The position numbers and the translations under genes were made by a program. 44,940 nucleotides of DNA from Cyanobium sp. NAT70 (GTDB taxonomy: Bacteria; Cyanobacteriota; Cyanobacteriia; PCC-6307; Cyanobiaceae): the NCBI GenBank assembly GCA_002701375.1, contig NZVB01000036.1, positions 1 through 44,940 on the forward strand, written 5' to 3'. This document shows, piece after piece, positions 12,370-21,446 of this stretch. Numbering within the stretch: the stretch's first letter is position 1; the number at the start of each line of letters is the position of its first letter. The notes under the pieces are model-generated. The model had not been told where the DNA came from and ran no database searches. It saw nothing but the letters and a program-made list of their open reading frames with translations.

Positions 12370-13077
12370 ATGGCTGGTCAACTTCAGCTGCATGCACTGT
12401 TCCCATGTGCCGTGGCAACAGTGCAATTGACGCTTGAGCCCTTACATCTTGCCCAGCAGCTTCAAACGTTGTTCATGCTTCGCGGGCAATGTGAAGGGAA
12501 TCCTGCAGATGGTTGTGCTTGGACCGGGGACTTGAATGGTGTTTGGCAATTGCATCAACATGCTGACTTTTCTGATCTTGCAGAAGTCGTGACACAACAG
12601 GCTTGGGATTATCTTGCAGCGGTGGGCTTTGAATCAAGCCGGGTTGCACTACATCTGCAACGATGCTGGCCAGTTCTCAGTGATTGGGATCAAGTGGTAG
12701 GCAGGCATTGTCATCCCAATGCACATTTGAGTGCGGTGATTTATCTCACAGGTCGAGGCTCAGGAGAGGATGGTGTTTTACGCATTTATGATCCCTTTCA
12801 TGCCAATGAAATTGTTCCAGGCTTGTCTGTAGGTCATGGTGGACCAATCATTGAGAATCATCCGTTCAATCGTCAGTATTGGGATCTGGCTCCGCAGCCA
12901 GGTTTATTGGTGTTGTTCCCGTCAAGATTGGAACATAGTGTGCTGCCGAATTATGCGGCAGAAGAGTTGCGATGCTCCATTAGTTTTGATTTTATTTTGA
13001 CAGCTTCCAGTCAAAATGATCAGGCGGAGTATCTGGCTCCCCATCCTTCCTCTTGGTTTGAACTTCATCAGAGATGA
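12370..13077 (+). CDS. Putative 2OG-Fe(II) oxygenase-like protein (PF13759-like)
   Basis: RHCHPNAHLSAVIYLTGRGSGEDGVLRIYDP...PGLLVLFPSRLEHSVLPNY...RCSISFDF resembles the conserved His/Asp/His fold. Confidence 0.65.
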   Translation: MAGQLQLHALFPCAVATVQLTLEPLHLAQQLQTLFMLRGQCEGNPADGCAWTGDLNGVWQLHQHADFSDLAEVVTQQAWDYLAAVGFESSRVALHLQRCWPVLSDWDQVVGRHCHPNAHLSAVIYLTGRGSGEDGVLRIYDPFHANEIVPGLSVGHGGPIIENHPFNRQYWDLAPQPGLLVLFPSRLEHSVLPNYAAEELRCSISFDFILTASSQNDQAEYLAPHPSSWFELHQR

Positions 13078-13129
13078 ACAGTTCATCCGCATACATGTTG
13101 ATTCGCTTGCTTGGTCAGCCCTTGCTTCT

Positions 13130-13969
13130 TTATCGCAAGCCTTTGCGAAGTGATTGAATCGATGCAGTCATCTCTTCAGTCGTGAGTTGAAACGCCTTGT
13201 CTTCGGCCTGCTGCCGCGTCAGATTTTTGTTGATAATTAGTTCCTGTTTTTTGACAATAGACTCGGCAATCTCTTGCTGCTCTGGAAGCCATTGATGATC
13301 GTAGTCCTCTTTGCGAATATGGTTGGCGTGGAATTGAGTGTCTTCATCGATTTGCTTGAAGACTTCATCTCGGCCGAGTTCTTTGTTTTTTGTTTCGATT
13401 GTTTTAAGGACGTTGTCACTTGAGAGCTCTGTGGCAATCCTTTGTATCGCATTATGATTAATCGTATAACCGAGGATGTAGGTTGAAATCTCTGACAAAA
13501 GCTTGATTGGAGCAGCTTTAATGTCTGGCTCTCGGATGATTAGTAGCTGTTCATTGTTTTCGAGGTAGTTAAAGAGTTCATTGTATTTTCGACTCTCTCT
13601 TCTGAGCAGCTGGGTTAGTCGGTTGGCAGGCATGTTCTCGAGTTTTCCTTTGAGATCTCCCTCTTTAGCTCTCACTCTCAATCGGGAGCAGATCGTGTCT
13701 CTTGGATCGCGAATTGGGAAGATGACTTTTGCCTTGAGATCGTATTTTTGAAGAGACGATCTAGCGACTTGCACATGATTAAGGACATGGGTTTTGACAA
13801 CAAAATATTTTTGCTCGTCAATTGTTGCCAATGCCTTTTTTAGAGTTGCTCGCTTGGCAAAGCAGGATTGCCAAGGAAGACCCGTATCGTTAAGAATTTC
13901 TCGGATTGCATTGAAGATCCATGTTGTACCAGTCCGACCAAATCCGTACGAAAAAATAAGTTGAGACAT
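13130..13969 (-). CDS. Sulfotransferase-domain protein
   Basis: N-terminal SYGFGRTGTTWIFNAIRE (PAPS 5'-phosphosulfate loop-like) and VIFPIRDPRDTICS motif. Confidence 0.75.
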   Translation of the reverse strand: MSQLIFSYGFGRTGTTWIFNAIREILNDTGLPWQSCFAKRATLKKALATIDEQKYFVVKTHVLNHVQVARSSLQKYDLKAKVIFPIRDPRDTICSRLRVRAKEGDLKGKLENMPANRLTQLLRRESRKYNELFNYLENNEQLLIIREPDIKAAPIKLLSEISTYILGYTINHNAIQRIATELSSDNVLKTIETKNKELGRDEVFKQIDEDTQFHANHIRKEDYDHQWLPEQQEIAESIVKKQELIINKNLTRQQAEDKAFQLTTEEMTASIQSLRKGLR

Positions 13970-14124
13970 GCCATTATTCTGCCTTTTGTCACTCTATCAT
14001 GAAATCATCTGCTGGCCATGGCGTGTGAGTTTAAGTGGAGTCCTAATTGCTTATTTTTGCTGATGCTGATTTGTTGGATTGGGTTTGATTGCCGTGTTGA
14101 TTCAAGGCTTAAGACTGGGTCTCT

Positions 14125-15225
14125 TTAGGTTGTCGGATCCGCTTCGGTTAACTGTTGGAGTATGGCTTGTGTGCACTTGGCTTGCTGCTCTATTTTGAAT
14201 TGAAGAATCGTCTCGATATGGTTCAGTCGACGTTTGTTCTCAGAGCGAACGTAGGTTTTCATTGTTTCGCTGTTCATGTTGAAATGGGCCGGATTTGGCT
14301 TGAAGTGAGTATCGAAACAAAGATTGAATTCGTCGCAATAGCGTTTGTTGCTGTCTGAGAAGATGGACAAGTAATTCTTCTCGAGAGTCTCAAGGAACTC
14401 CATGTTAAATGCAGGCAGTTGTTTGTCCAGATTGTGGCTTATTTCTGCAAGATCCTTGTTGTTCTTGTGCGGTGTGATCGGCTGCGAAAGGCTTGACGGC
14501 GTAAGTAGTATTGAGTCGGCAATTGTTTCCGTGAGATATTCTGAAAAAGAGGGATTTTTGATTGCTGTGCAAGCGTTAATAAGCTTCGCTTTGATGTTTG
14601 TGTTGCAGTGCTTGTTAAAATGATGCAGCAGTTTAGACGGCTTTTCCTTCTGACAGGGGATCGGCCGAGAGACGACATTATGTGCAATATCTAGTTGAGA
14701 TAAGCATGATTTGTAATGTTGATAGTGCAGAGCCCAATTTGGCCCCTCTTGTTCAAAGAATCCTAGAAGGAGCCAGCGCTCATAGGCGCTGAATAGTCGC
14801 CAGTCGCATCCAAGCTTGGAGAGCAGTGTTTTGGCTTGAATCAGGGAATATTTATTGCGAAAACTCCACTGGTTGAAGTTGGCTCGCCGCCATGAGTCTT
14901 GCCGGCGGGTATAGCCAATGATTTGGATGAATTTGTAATCGAATTCTTTTGCAAGTTGGATTATGTTTGCAAGTGCCTTGTATTGTTCTTGGAGGTATTC
15001 ATGGCTAATGACAAGTTTTTGTTTGTTTTGAATTGTGTTGAGATGGCCTTGGCATGTTCGTAATGCCTCGGGCTTAGACAGCCTGAGCCCATTGATGAGT
15101 TGAGTATTGAGCTTTTGATAATGAAAACACGTGTTCGCTTTTTTGCTGCTTGCTTTCTTCAGTAAAGTTTGGATGGTTGTTGATCCGCATTTGGCAGCCC
15201 CGACATGCAGAATCAGCTCCTTCAC
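14125..15225 (-). CDS. Sulfotransferase-like protein
   Basis: N-terminal LILHVGAAKCGSTTIQTLL P-loop-like PAPS motif; IIGYTRRQDSWRRANFNQW. Confidence 0.65.
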   Translation of the reverse strand: MKELILHVGAAKCGSTTIQTLLKKASSKKANTCFHYQKLNTQLINGLRLSKPEALRTCQGHLNTIQNKQKLVISHEYLQEQYKALANIIQLAKEFDYKFIQIIGYTRRQDSWRRANFNQWSFRNKYSLIQAKTLLSKLGCDWRLFSAYERWLLLGFFEQEGPNWALHYQHYKSCLSQLDIAHNVVSRPIPCQKEKPSKLLHHFNKHCNTNIKAKLINACTAIKNPSFSEYLTETIADSILLTPSSLSQPITPHKNNKDLAEISHNLDKQLPAFNMEFLETLEKNYLSIFSDSNKRYCDEFNLCFDTHFKPNPAHFNMNSETMKTYVRSENKRRLNHIETILQFKIEQQAKCTQAILQQLTEADPTT

Positions 15226-15278
15226 GGTCAGTTTGGGCTTTCTGAGAAACTAACTGGTCAGATGCGCTGGATTGTTCG

Positions 15279-15620
15279 ATGGTTGACACTGCACAGGCCG
15301 TAGCCACGTACACCATCACGGCTGAATTTGAGGGCGATCGACACAGCTTCAGTTGTCGGGCTGATCAGACTGTGCTCAACGCTGCCGAAGCAGCGGGCCT
15401 TGCGTTGCCCAGTTCCTGTTGCTCAGGAGTTTGCACAACCTGTGCAGCCATGATTACGGAGGGTTCTGTGGAGCAACCCGATGCGATGGGTGTTAAGAGC
15501 GATCTGCAAGAACAGGGCTACGCCTTGCTTTGCGTTGCTTTCCCTAGGGCTGATCTGACCCTCAAAGCCTGTCAAGAAGATGCTCTTTATGAGGCGCAGT
15601 TTGGTCAATATCAAAAGTGA
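15279..15620 (+). CDS. 2Fe-2S plant-type ferredoxin
   Basis: LPSSCCSGVCTTCAA ... ALLCVAFPRADLTL, CX4CX2C...C cluster ligands. Confidence 0.9.
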   Translation: MVDTAQAVATYTITAEFEGDRHSFSCRADQTVLNAAEAAGLALPSSCCSGVCTTCAAMITEGSVEQPDAMGVKSDLQEQGYALLCVAFPRADLTLKACQEDALYEAQFGQYQK

Positions 15621-15802
15621 TTCTTCGAACGGTTCAGCGGGAATTACTTTGGCCAGACCATATTCAGGTTGCCGAGCTACGCCAGTGGTTGCTCCTTGAA
15701 CTCGGTCTTGAGGAGCAGCCGTTGAGATGGGCGATTACGGCCGTGTTTCAGGGTTCAGATGGGCGACGTCGGCTTCAGGTTGAGGCGGTGCTAATCGGAT
15801 GA
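15617..15802 (+). CDS. Small hypothetical protein
   Basis: GTG start overlapping the ferredoxin stop and stop overlapping the next ATG; translationally coupled layout. Confidence 0.6.
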   Translation: MILRTVQRELLWPDHIQVAELRQWLLLELGLEEQPLRWAITAVFQGSDGRRRLQVEAVLIG

Positions 15803-16875
15803 GGGCTGACGACTTCCACCACACTGCGCCAATGCCAACGCTGATGGTGGTGCCGACCGGCATCGGTTGCGAAGTGGGCGGTTTTGCCGGTGATGCCTTG
15901 CCCTGTGCGCGCTTGTTGGCTTCAGCCAGTGGTTGCCTGATCACGCACCCCAATGTGATGAATGGGGCGGCGTTGTATTGGAGTGATCCACGCCTTCATT
16001 ACGTGGAGGGGTTTGGGCTCGATCGCTTTGCTACCGGCGAGTGGGCGTTGCGGCCCGTCCGTCAACACTGCATTGGCCTGCTTCTAGATGCGGGGATTGA
16101 GCCTGAGTTGGCCCAGCGCCAGATTCAGGTCGCTGAAGCGGCTCGCGCCAGTCTGGGATTGGAGATTGGGCCTGTGATGGCAACGGACACCCCGCTTCAG
16201 GTGACGTTGCAACAGGGCGGTAGTGGGGCGAGCTGGGGACGCGTCGGGCGACCGGACGCGTTGTTAAGGGCTGGTGAGCGGCTCCGAGAGGCTGGTGCAA
16301 CCGCAATCGCAGTCGTTGCCCGTTTCCCTGATGAAGATCCTCAATCCGAGGCATTGGCGGCTTACCGCACGGGCGGCGGAGTTGATGCGCTAGCTGGTGC
16401 CGAAGCTGTGATCAGTCATGTGTTGGTGCGCCATTTGCGCATCCCTTGTGCACACGCACCTGCGCTTCGTCCGCTGCCCTTGGACCCCCATCTAGATCCG
16501 CGTGCCGCTGCAGAGGAAATCGGTTACACCTTCTTGGCTTGTGTTCTTGTCGGGCTCAGTCGGGCACCTGCCCTGATTGACGCTGCTGAGATGCGGGCAA
16601 CGGATCTAATGGGTGAGCAACTTGGGGCAGTCATTGCACCGCAAGGGGCTCTTGGTGGCGAAGCCGTGCTGGCTTGTTTGGAGCGCAAGGTTCCTTTGAT
16701 TGCCGTGGCCAATCCTTCCGTTCTGCAGGTGACTCCTGCCGCACTTGGCTTGGAGGAACGTGTCTTGCAAGTTGCTTCTTATGCCGAAGCGGCAGGCATG
16801 GTGATCGCGTTGAGGGAAGGGCTGGCTCCTGCTGCTTTGATGCGGCCAGTGTCTCCACTCAAGCGGCTGAGCTGA
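15799..16875 (+). CDS. DUF3326 family protein
   Basis: MVVPTGIGCEVGGFAGDALPCARLLASASGCLITHPNVMNGAALYW recognised as conserved cyanobacterial family. Confidence 0.8.
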   Translation: MRADDFHHTAPMPTLMVVPTGIGCEVGGFAGDALPCARLLASASGCLITHPNVMNGAALYWSDPRLHYVEGFGLDRFATGEWALRPVRQHCIGLLLDAGIEPELAQRQIQVAEAARASLGLEIGPVMATDTPLQVTLQQGGSGASWGRVGRPDALLRAGERLREAGATAIAVVARFPDEDPQSEALAAYRTGGGVDALAGAEAVISHVLVRHLRIPCAHAPALRPLPLDPHLDPRAAAEEIGYTFLACVLVGLSRAPALIDAAEMRATDLMGEQLGAVIAPQGALGGEAVLACLERKVPLIAVANPSVLQVTPAALGLEERVLQVASYAEAAGMVIALREGLAPAALMRPVSPLKRLS

Positions 16876-17318
16876 TGGCTAAGGGGTTTGGCGTCAGCAG
16901 GACCAAGACACCTTGTCCATGTGGCAGTGGTGAGGTGTACGACCTTTGCTGTGCACCGTTGCATCAAGGTGCACAGCGAGCTGTAACAGCCGAACAATTA
17001 ATGCGTTCTCGCTACACAGCCTATGCACTCTCCAAAGTTGACTATTTGATCGCGACCCATCCAACTCCACATCTATCGGATCAGCAGCGACGCAAAGACT
17101 TGCGCTCCAATTGTCGGCAGACACGCTGGCTGGGATTGCGCATTGTTTCTGTGGAAGGTGGTGATGCGATGCACCTTGAAGGCATCGTGCGTTTTGAAGC
17201 GATCTTCAGTGTTGCTGGCAAGCGGAGTGTTCTTCGGGAGACCTCCCAATTTGAACGGCGAGGAGGAGTGCCAGATGGGGATTGGTTGTATGTCAAAGGT
17301 TTATCAGAAGTGAGTTGA
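16875..17318 (+). CDS. YchJ-like protein with SEC-C zinc motif
   Basis: TPCPCGSGEVYDLCCAPLHQG...AEQLMRSRYTAYALSKVDYLIATH. Confidence 0.88.
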   Translation: MAKGFGVSRTKTPCPCGSGEVYDLCCAPLHQGAQRAVTAEQLMRSRYTAYALSKVDYLIATHPTPHLSDQQRRKDLRSNCRQTRWLGLRIVSVEGGDAMHLEGIVRFEAIFSVAGKRSVLRETSQFERRGGVPDGDWLYVKGLSEVS

Positions 17319-17965
17319 ACCTTGAGTTGCTGCTCATGCTGGCTATGCAGAAGCGCTGCCCGATTGGAAGGAGGGCCCGAAGCAAAAGATTGCCGAGTGA
17401 AGCTTTGGCGACAAGCTTTGAGCCTTTCGTTTTGAGGTCTTCTTCGACGGAGTTGTGTCGCAGTCCTCTACTCAAGATCGTCTTTTGTCTACATCTTGCT
17501 TAGGGTAATCGATGATTTTATTGAATCTTTAGCGCTGTAATGGCAATGTGACTGATTTGTGTTTGGCCTTGGTCGGGCGGGTTAAATGCGCTGAGATTAG
17601 CTTAATTGATGCATCCTTTTGTTTGCTGAAACGTATATATTTATAGTGCATTCTTTTCAGCGATTGTTGTGTTTTGTTTGATTCGCCATGCATTTGATTG
17701 TCTGTTCACGCGTAGATTTTTGCCAGCGGAAAAGACTTGCCCACGATGTCGCAATCCATTGCTTTTGATTCAATATTTCTTGCAGGCAGCTTGACTTCTG
17801 CTCGAGTGAAACTGGTTTTGTTCTGATGAAGTTCCTGCTCTGAATCTAAGTGTGATCAGGTGGGATCACTTTTATGGTTGTGAGCATCATGCTGCAAATT
17901 TTGATGTTGGCTTCATGGGTATCGCTCCCTTCGTTTTTTTCGAGCTGATGATCGTGGTAGTTGTC

Positions 17966-19078
17966 TCAGCGCAAGCAAGCCATGGGGTGACGTGGGGGCA
18001 GGTTGAGAGCCTTGGCAACACCGGGATGGCAGACCGAACCCTGCACTGTATTGAGGCCTGAAAGTAGTTCTGGCCGTTCGGTCACCGCTTCTTCCAGTCC
18101 GCGACCGGCAATGCCAAGGATGTAGGGCAGCGTCACGCTGACCAGGGCTTCCGTTGAGGTGAAGGGCACGGCACCGGGCATGTTGCCAACGGCGTAATGC
18201 TGCACTCCATGGATGGTGACTGTTGGATCGGTGTGGGTGGTCTCGCGGCTTGTGGCAATGCAACCGCCCTGGTCGATCGCCACATCCACGATGACTGAGC
18301 CAGGTCGCATCCGTTGCACCATGGCGTCATCCACCAGGGTCGGGGCTCGCCCACCAGGCGTGAGCACAGCGCCGATGACGAGATCCGCTGTTGGGATCAG
18401 CCGTTCCAGCAAGCCACGGCTGCTCATAATGCTTGTGAGTCGTCCGCGGCGATCGGCCTCGAGGCTCCGTAACCGTTCTGGCGATCGATCGAGCAGCAGC
18501 ACCTCGGCGTCCATCGCGGCTGCCAACCGAGCAGCATTCCAGCCAACCGTGCCTGCTCCCAGCACCACCACGCGAGCGGGCTGGACACCCGTGCAACCAC
18601 CGATAAGCACCCCGCGGCCACCATGCGGTCTCTCCAACATATGGGCACCCACTTGAGCGGCGAGGCGGCCTGCGATTTCGCTCATCGGTGCTAAAAGCGG
18701 CAGGCTGCCGTTTTCAAGCTGCACGGTCTCGTAGGCGATGCCAGTGGTGCCAGCTGCAAGCAGTGCTTCTCCAACCTTTGGATAGGCCGCCAAATGCAAA
18801 TAAGTGAACAGCACCATGTCGTCTCTGAGACACGACAGCTCCTCTGGTTGTGGTTCTTTCACTTTCACCACCAGGTGAGCAGCCCAGGCTTCATCCCGGC
18901 TCACCACGTTTGCCCCAGCTGCCGAAAACGCGTCATCATCGATTCCGGCGCCGGCTCCGGCACCGCTCTCGACGCGCACATCGAGCCCCTGGCTCGCGAG
19001 TTCTCGTGCGGCATCCGGTGTCAGAGCAACTCTCTGCTCGTCCGCTTTGATCTCCTTCGGCACACCAATGCTGGCCAT
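17966..19078 (-). CDS. ald: Alanine dehydrogenase
   Basis: MASIGVPKEIKADEQRVALTPDAARELASQG...VVVLGAGTVGWNAARLA...HYAVGNMPGAVPFTSTEAL. Confidence 0.95.
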   Translation of the reverse strand: MASIGVPKEIKADEQRVALTPDAARELASQGLDVRVESGAGAGAGIDDDAFSAAGANVVSRDEAWAAHLVVKVKEPQPEELSCLRDDMVLFTYLHLAAYPKVGEALLAAGTTGIAYETVQLENGSLPLLAPMSEIAGRLAAQVGAHMLERPHGGRGVLIGGCTGVQPARVVVLGAGTVGWNAARLAAAMDAEVLLLDRSPERLRSLEADRRGRLTSIMSSRGLLERLIPTADLVIGAVLTPGGRAPTLVDDAMVQRMRPGSVIVDVAIDQGGCIATSRETTHTDPTVTIHGVQHYAVGNMPGAVPFTSTEALVSVTLPYILGIAGRGLEEAVTERPELLSGLNTVQGSVCHPGVAKALNLPPRHPMACLR

Positions 19079-19174
19079 TGGTGACGTCAGAACAGAGGCT
19101 GCCATGGCCGTGGGTCTCTCTCACTGGACGCATCCTTCAATGTGGCTCCGGCCGGCCATGACCGCCATGGATGA

Positions 19175-20863
19175 TTACGCCGACGCGATCGGCAGTCTCC
19201 AGCCGCTCCCAAAAGCCTGGCTACTCACCTTGAGCAAAGGTGCTGCTTGTCGACGCTTGAATTCGGTGCGTTTCAACAGTTGCTCGACACGCTTCACCAG
19301 GCCTGGTTTGTGGCCCGCAGCAATGAGCTCTTCAACACTGCGGCGTTCCTCAATCAAGGGGATGAGGAGTGCATCGAGCAGGTCGTAATCCGGGAGAGAA
19401 TCACTGTCTTTTTGGTCTGGTCGTAGCTCAGCGCTCGGTGGTTTTGTGCGGATTGCTTGTCCGATCAGTTCATCACTCGTGGGGAGTCCAAGGTCTTCTC
19501 GACAACGGAGTGACTCATCACTGTCCAACCATTCACAGAGGCTGAACACGCTGGTTTTGTACAGATCACCAATCACCGCTAACCCTCCATTCATGTCTCC
19601 ATAAAGGGTGCAGTAGCCAACTGCTAATTCTGATTTGTTGCCAGTGGTGAGTAAGAGCTGGCCCTGCTGGTTGGCCACAGCCATTAATAGTGTCCCGCGG
19701 ATTCGAGATTGCAGATTTTCTGCGGTCACCCCGCTCGGTGCTTGACCCAGGGCTGGTTGCAGGATGAGATCAAACCCCTCCATCAGCGTTTGAATAGGCA
19801 GGGTGTGACTGGAAAGTTCAAGCCGCTTGGCGAGGGCCATCGCGTCATCGATGGATCCCGCACTACTCCAAGGGGAAGGCATCAACAGCACGGAAACGCG
19901 ATCTGCGCCAAGAGCTGCCGTGGCGATGGCTGCCACCAATGCCGAGTCAATACCACCACTGAGGCCCAGCAGTGCTTGGCGGAATCCGCATTTGGTGGCG
20001 TAATCCCTCACTCCAAGGACGAGAGCCCTGAACAGACGCTCTTGGGACGAGCCCGCAGCTGTGAGGGTCGGTGTCAAGTTGGAGTCCGAGCTAGACCAGA
20101 CCATCAGGCTTTCTTGACAGAAAGGCAGGTCCAGCAACGTTGTGCCATCAGAGGCCATCACAAAGCTGCCACCGTCGAAGACCAATTCGTCATTGCTACC
20201 GACTTGATTGAGGTAGAGCACAGGGCATCCGAGTCGGCGGGCTGCTTGTCGGGCCAAATCGCGTCGCAACGAAGGTTTGGCGGAATCAAAGGGAGATGCC
20301 GCCAGGTTGATCAATAGGTCGGGCTTCTCAGGTTGCAAGGCCGCGATTGGGTCAGGTCCGTCCAAACGCTCGCGTTGGATGTCATCTTCGACCCATAGGT
20401 CTTCGCAAATGGTCAGACCAATCCTGAGGCCATCGGGCCAGCGCAGAAGACATGGACCTGGTCCAGGACGAAAGTAACGTCGTTCGTCAAATACGTCATA
20501 ACTGGGAAGCAACTGCTTTTGCGCCACTGGCGTCCAGCCATGGCGGTTGACCAGCACCACGCTGTTGTGCAGTGAAGGGGCGCGAGTGTCGTCTGCTGGC
20601 AATGCCACTCCAACCAGCAACGAAACATCGCTCTGATCTGCAGAGAGATCTTGAACCAATTGTTCAAGTGCTTGCGTCTGCTCTAAAAGTCGGCTTGGTT
20701 GAAGCAGAAGATCTCTGGGTGGGTACCCCCAGAGCGACAACTCGGGGGTGAGAACGAGTTCCGCATGCCTACTTTCTGCGTTCCTTCGCGCTGATGTAAT
20801 GCGTGCAGCATTGCCGAGAAGATCCCCCACGAGCGGGTTGAGCTGGGCCAGAGCGAGGCGCAT
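19175..20863 (-). CDS. nadE: Glutamine-dependent NAD+ synthase (nitrilase domain + NH3-dependent synthase domain)
   Basis: MRLALAQLNPLVGDLLGN...; LGLSGGIDSALVAAIA; LLTTGNKSELAVGYCTLYGDMNGGLAVIGDLYK. Confidence 0.95.
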   Translation of the reverse strand: MRLALAQLNPLVGDLLGNAARITSARRNAESRHAELVLTPELSLWGYPPRDLLLQPSRLLEQTQALEQLVQDLSADQSDVSLLVGVALPADDTRAPSLHNSVVLVNRHGWTPVAQKQLLPSYDVFDERRYFRPGPGPCLLRWPDGLRIGLTICEDLWVEDDIQRERLDGPDPIAALQPEKPDLLINLAASPFDSAKPSLRRDLARQAARRLGCPVLYLNQVGSNDELVFDGGSFVMASDGTTLLDLPFCQESLMVWSSSDSNLTPTLTAAGSSQERLFRALVLGVRDYATKCGFRQALLGLSGGIDSALVAAIATAALGADRVSVLLMPSPWSSAGSIDDAMALAKRLELSSHTLPIQTLMEGFDLILQPALGQAPSGVTAENLQSRIRGTLLMAVANQQGQLLLTTGNKSELAVGYCTLYGDMNGGLAVIGDLYKTSVFSLCEWLDSDESLRCREDLGLPTSDELIGQAIRTKPPSAELRPDQKDSDSLPDYDLLDALLIPLIEERRSVEELIAAGHKPGLVKRVEQLLKRTEFKRRQAAPLLKVSSQAFGSGWRLPIASA

Positions 20864-21441
20864 CAGCAGCGGCTGGGTGTAAGGCCATAAAGATTGTGCT
20901 GCAGCAGCAAGGGCCACACCGTTGCTGGCACTTGCGACTGTTGAGGTGATTGCCGCAGCTCTGAACTGGCGCTGGCCGGGATGGATAGATCAAGAACGTC
21001 CACGGTCGCGCCCCGGTTTTGCAACCTTGTGAGGACCTCTGCTCGGAGCGGCCAGCCCTGCCGATGCACGATGGCAAGTCGTAGATGCATGAGCCATTGA
21101 TCCGCCTGTTTCCAGTTGGGAATTTGGTGGGCCAAATCGCTTCCGACGACAAAAATGAGATCTCGGTGAGGCCAACGAGCGGCGGCTCGCTCCAAGGTGA
21201 CGCGGGTGAAGGGGCTGCTGAGCTCTTGGACCAATTGAAGGTTGGGATTGTCGATCTCCACCACCACGGCTTCGAGCAATTTGGATCGAAGTGCCAGGGG
21301 GGCGCCGTGTTGCTTGATCGGGTTGTCACTGGCCCAAGTGGCAACGTGGGCGTAACGGGTCAAGAGGCGATTCAGAAGTGTCTGATGCCCATGGGTGGGG
21401 GGATCAGCGCTGGTGCCGAGTAAGGCAATGGCATCCGCCAT
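20863..21441 (-). CDS. nadD: Nicotinate-nucleotide adenylyltransferase
   Basis: MADAIALLGTSADPPTHGHQTLL nucleotidyltransferase motif; stop overlaps the nadE start codon. Confidence 0.88.
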   Translation of the reverse strand: MADAIALLGTSADPPTHGHQTLLNRLLTRYAHVATWASDNPIKQHGAPLALRSKLLEAVVVEIDNPNLQLVQELSSPFTRVTLERAAARWPHRDLIFVVGSDLAHQIPNWKQADQWLMHLRLAIVHRQGWPLRAEVLTRLQNRGATVDVLDLSIPASASSELRQSPQQSQVPATVWPLLLQHNLYGLTPSRC

Positions 21442-21446
21442 GACGG

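Noticed and set aside
13130-15225. Possibility that the accessory segment is a phage or IS insertion
   Set aside because: No transposase, integrase, terminal repeats or target duplications visible; kept only as an accessory segment.
19709-20317. 202-aa plus-strand ORF antisense to nadE
   Set aside because: Shadow of nadE; no recognisable motif.
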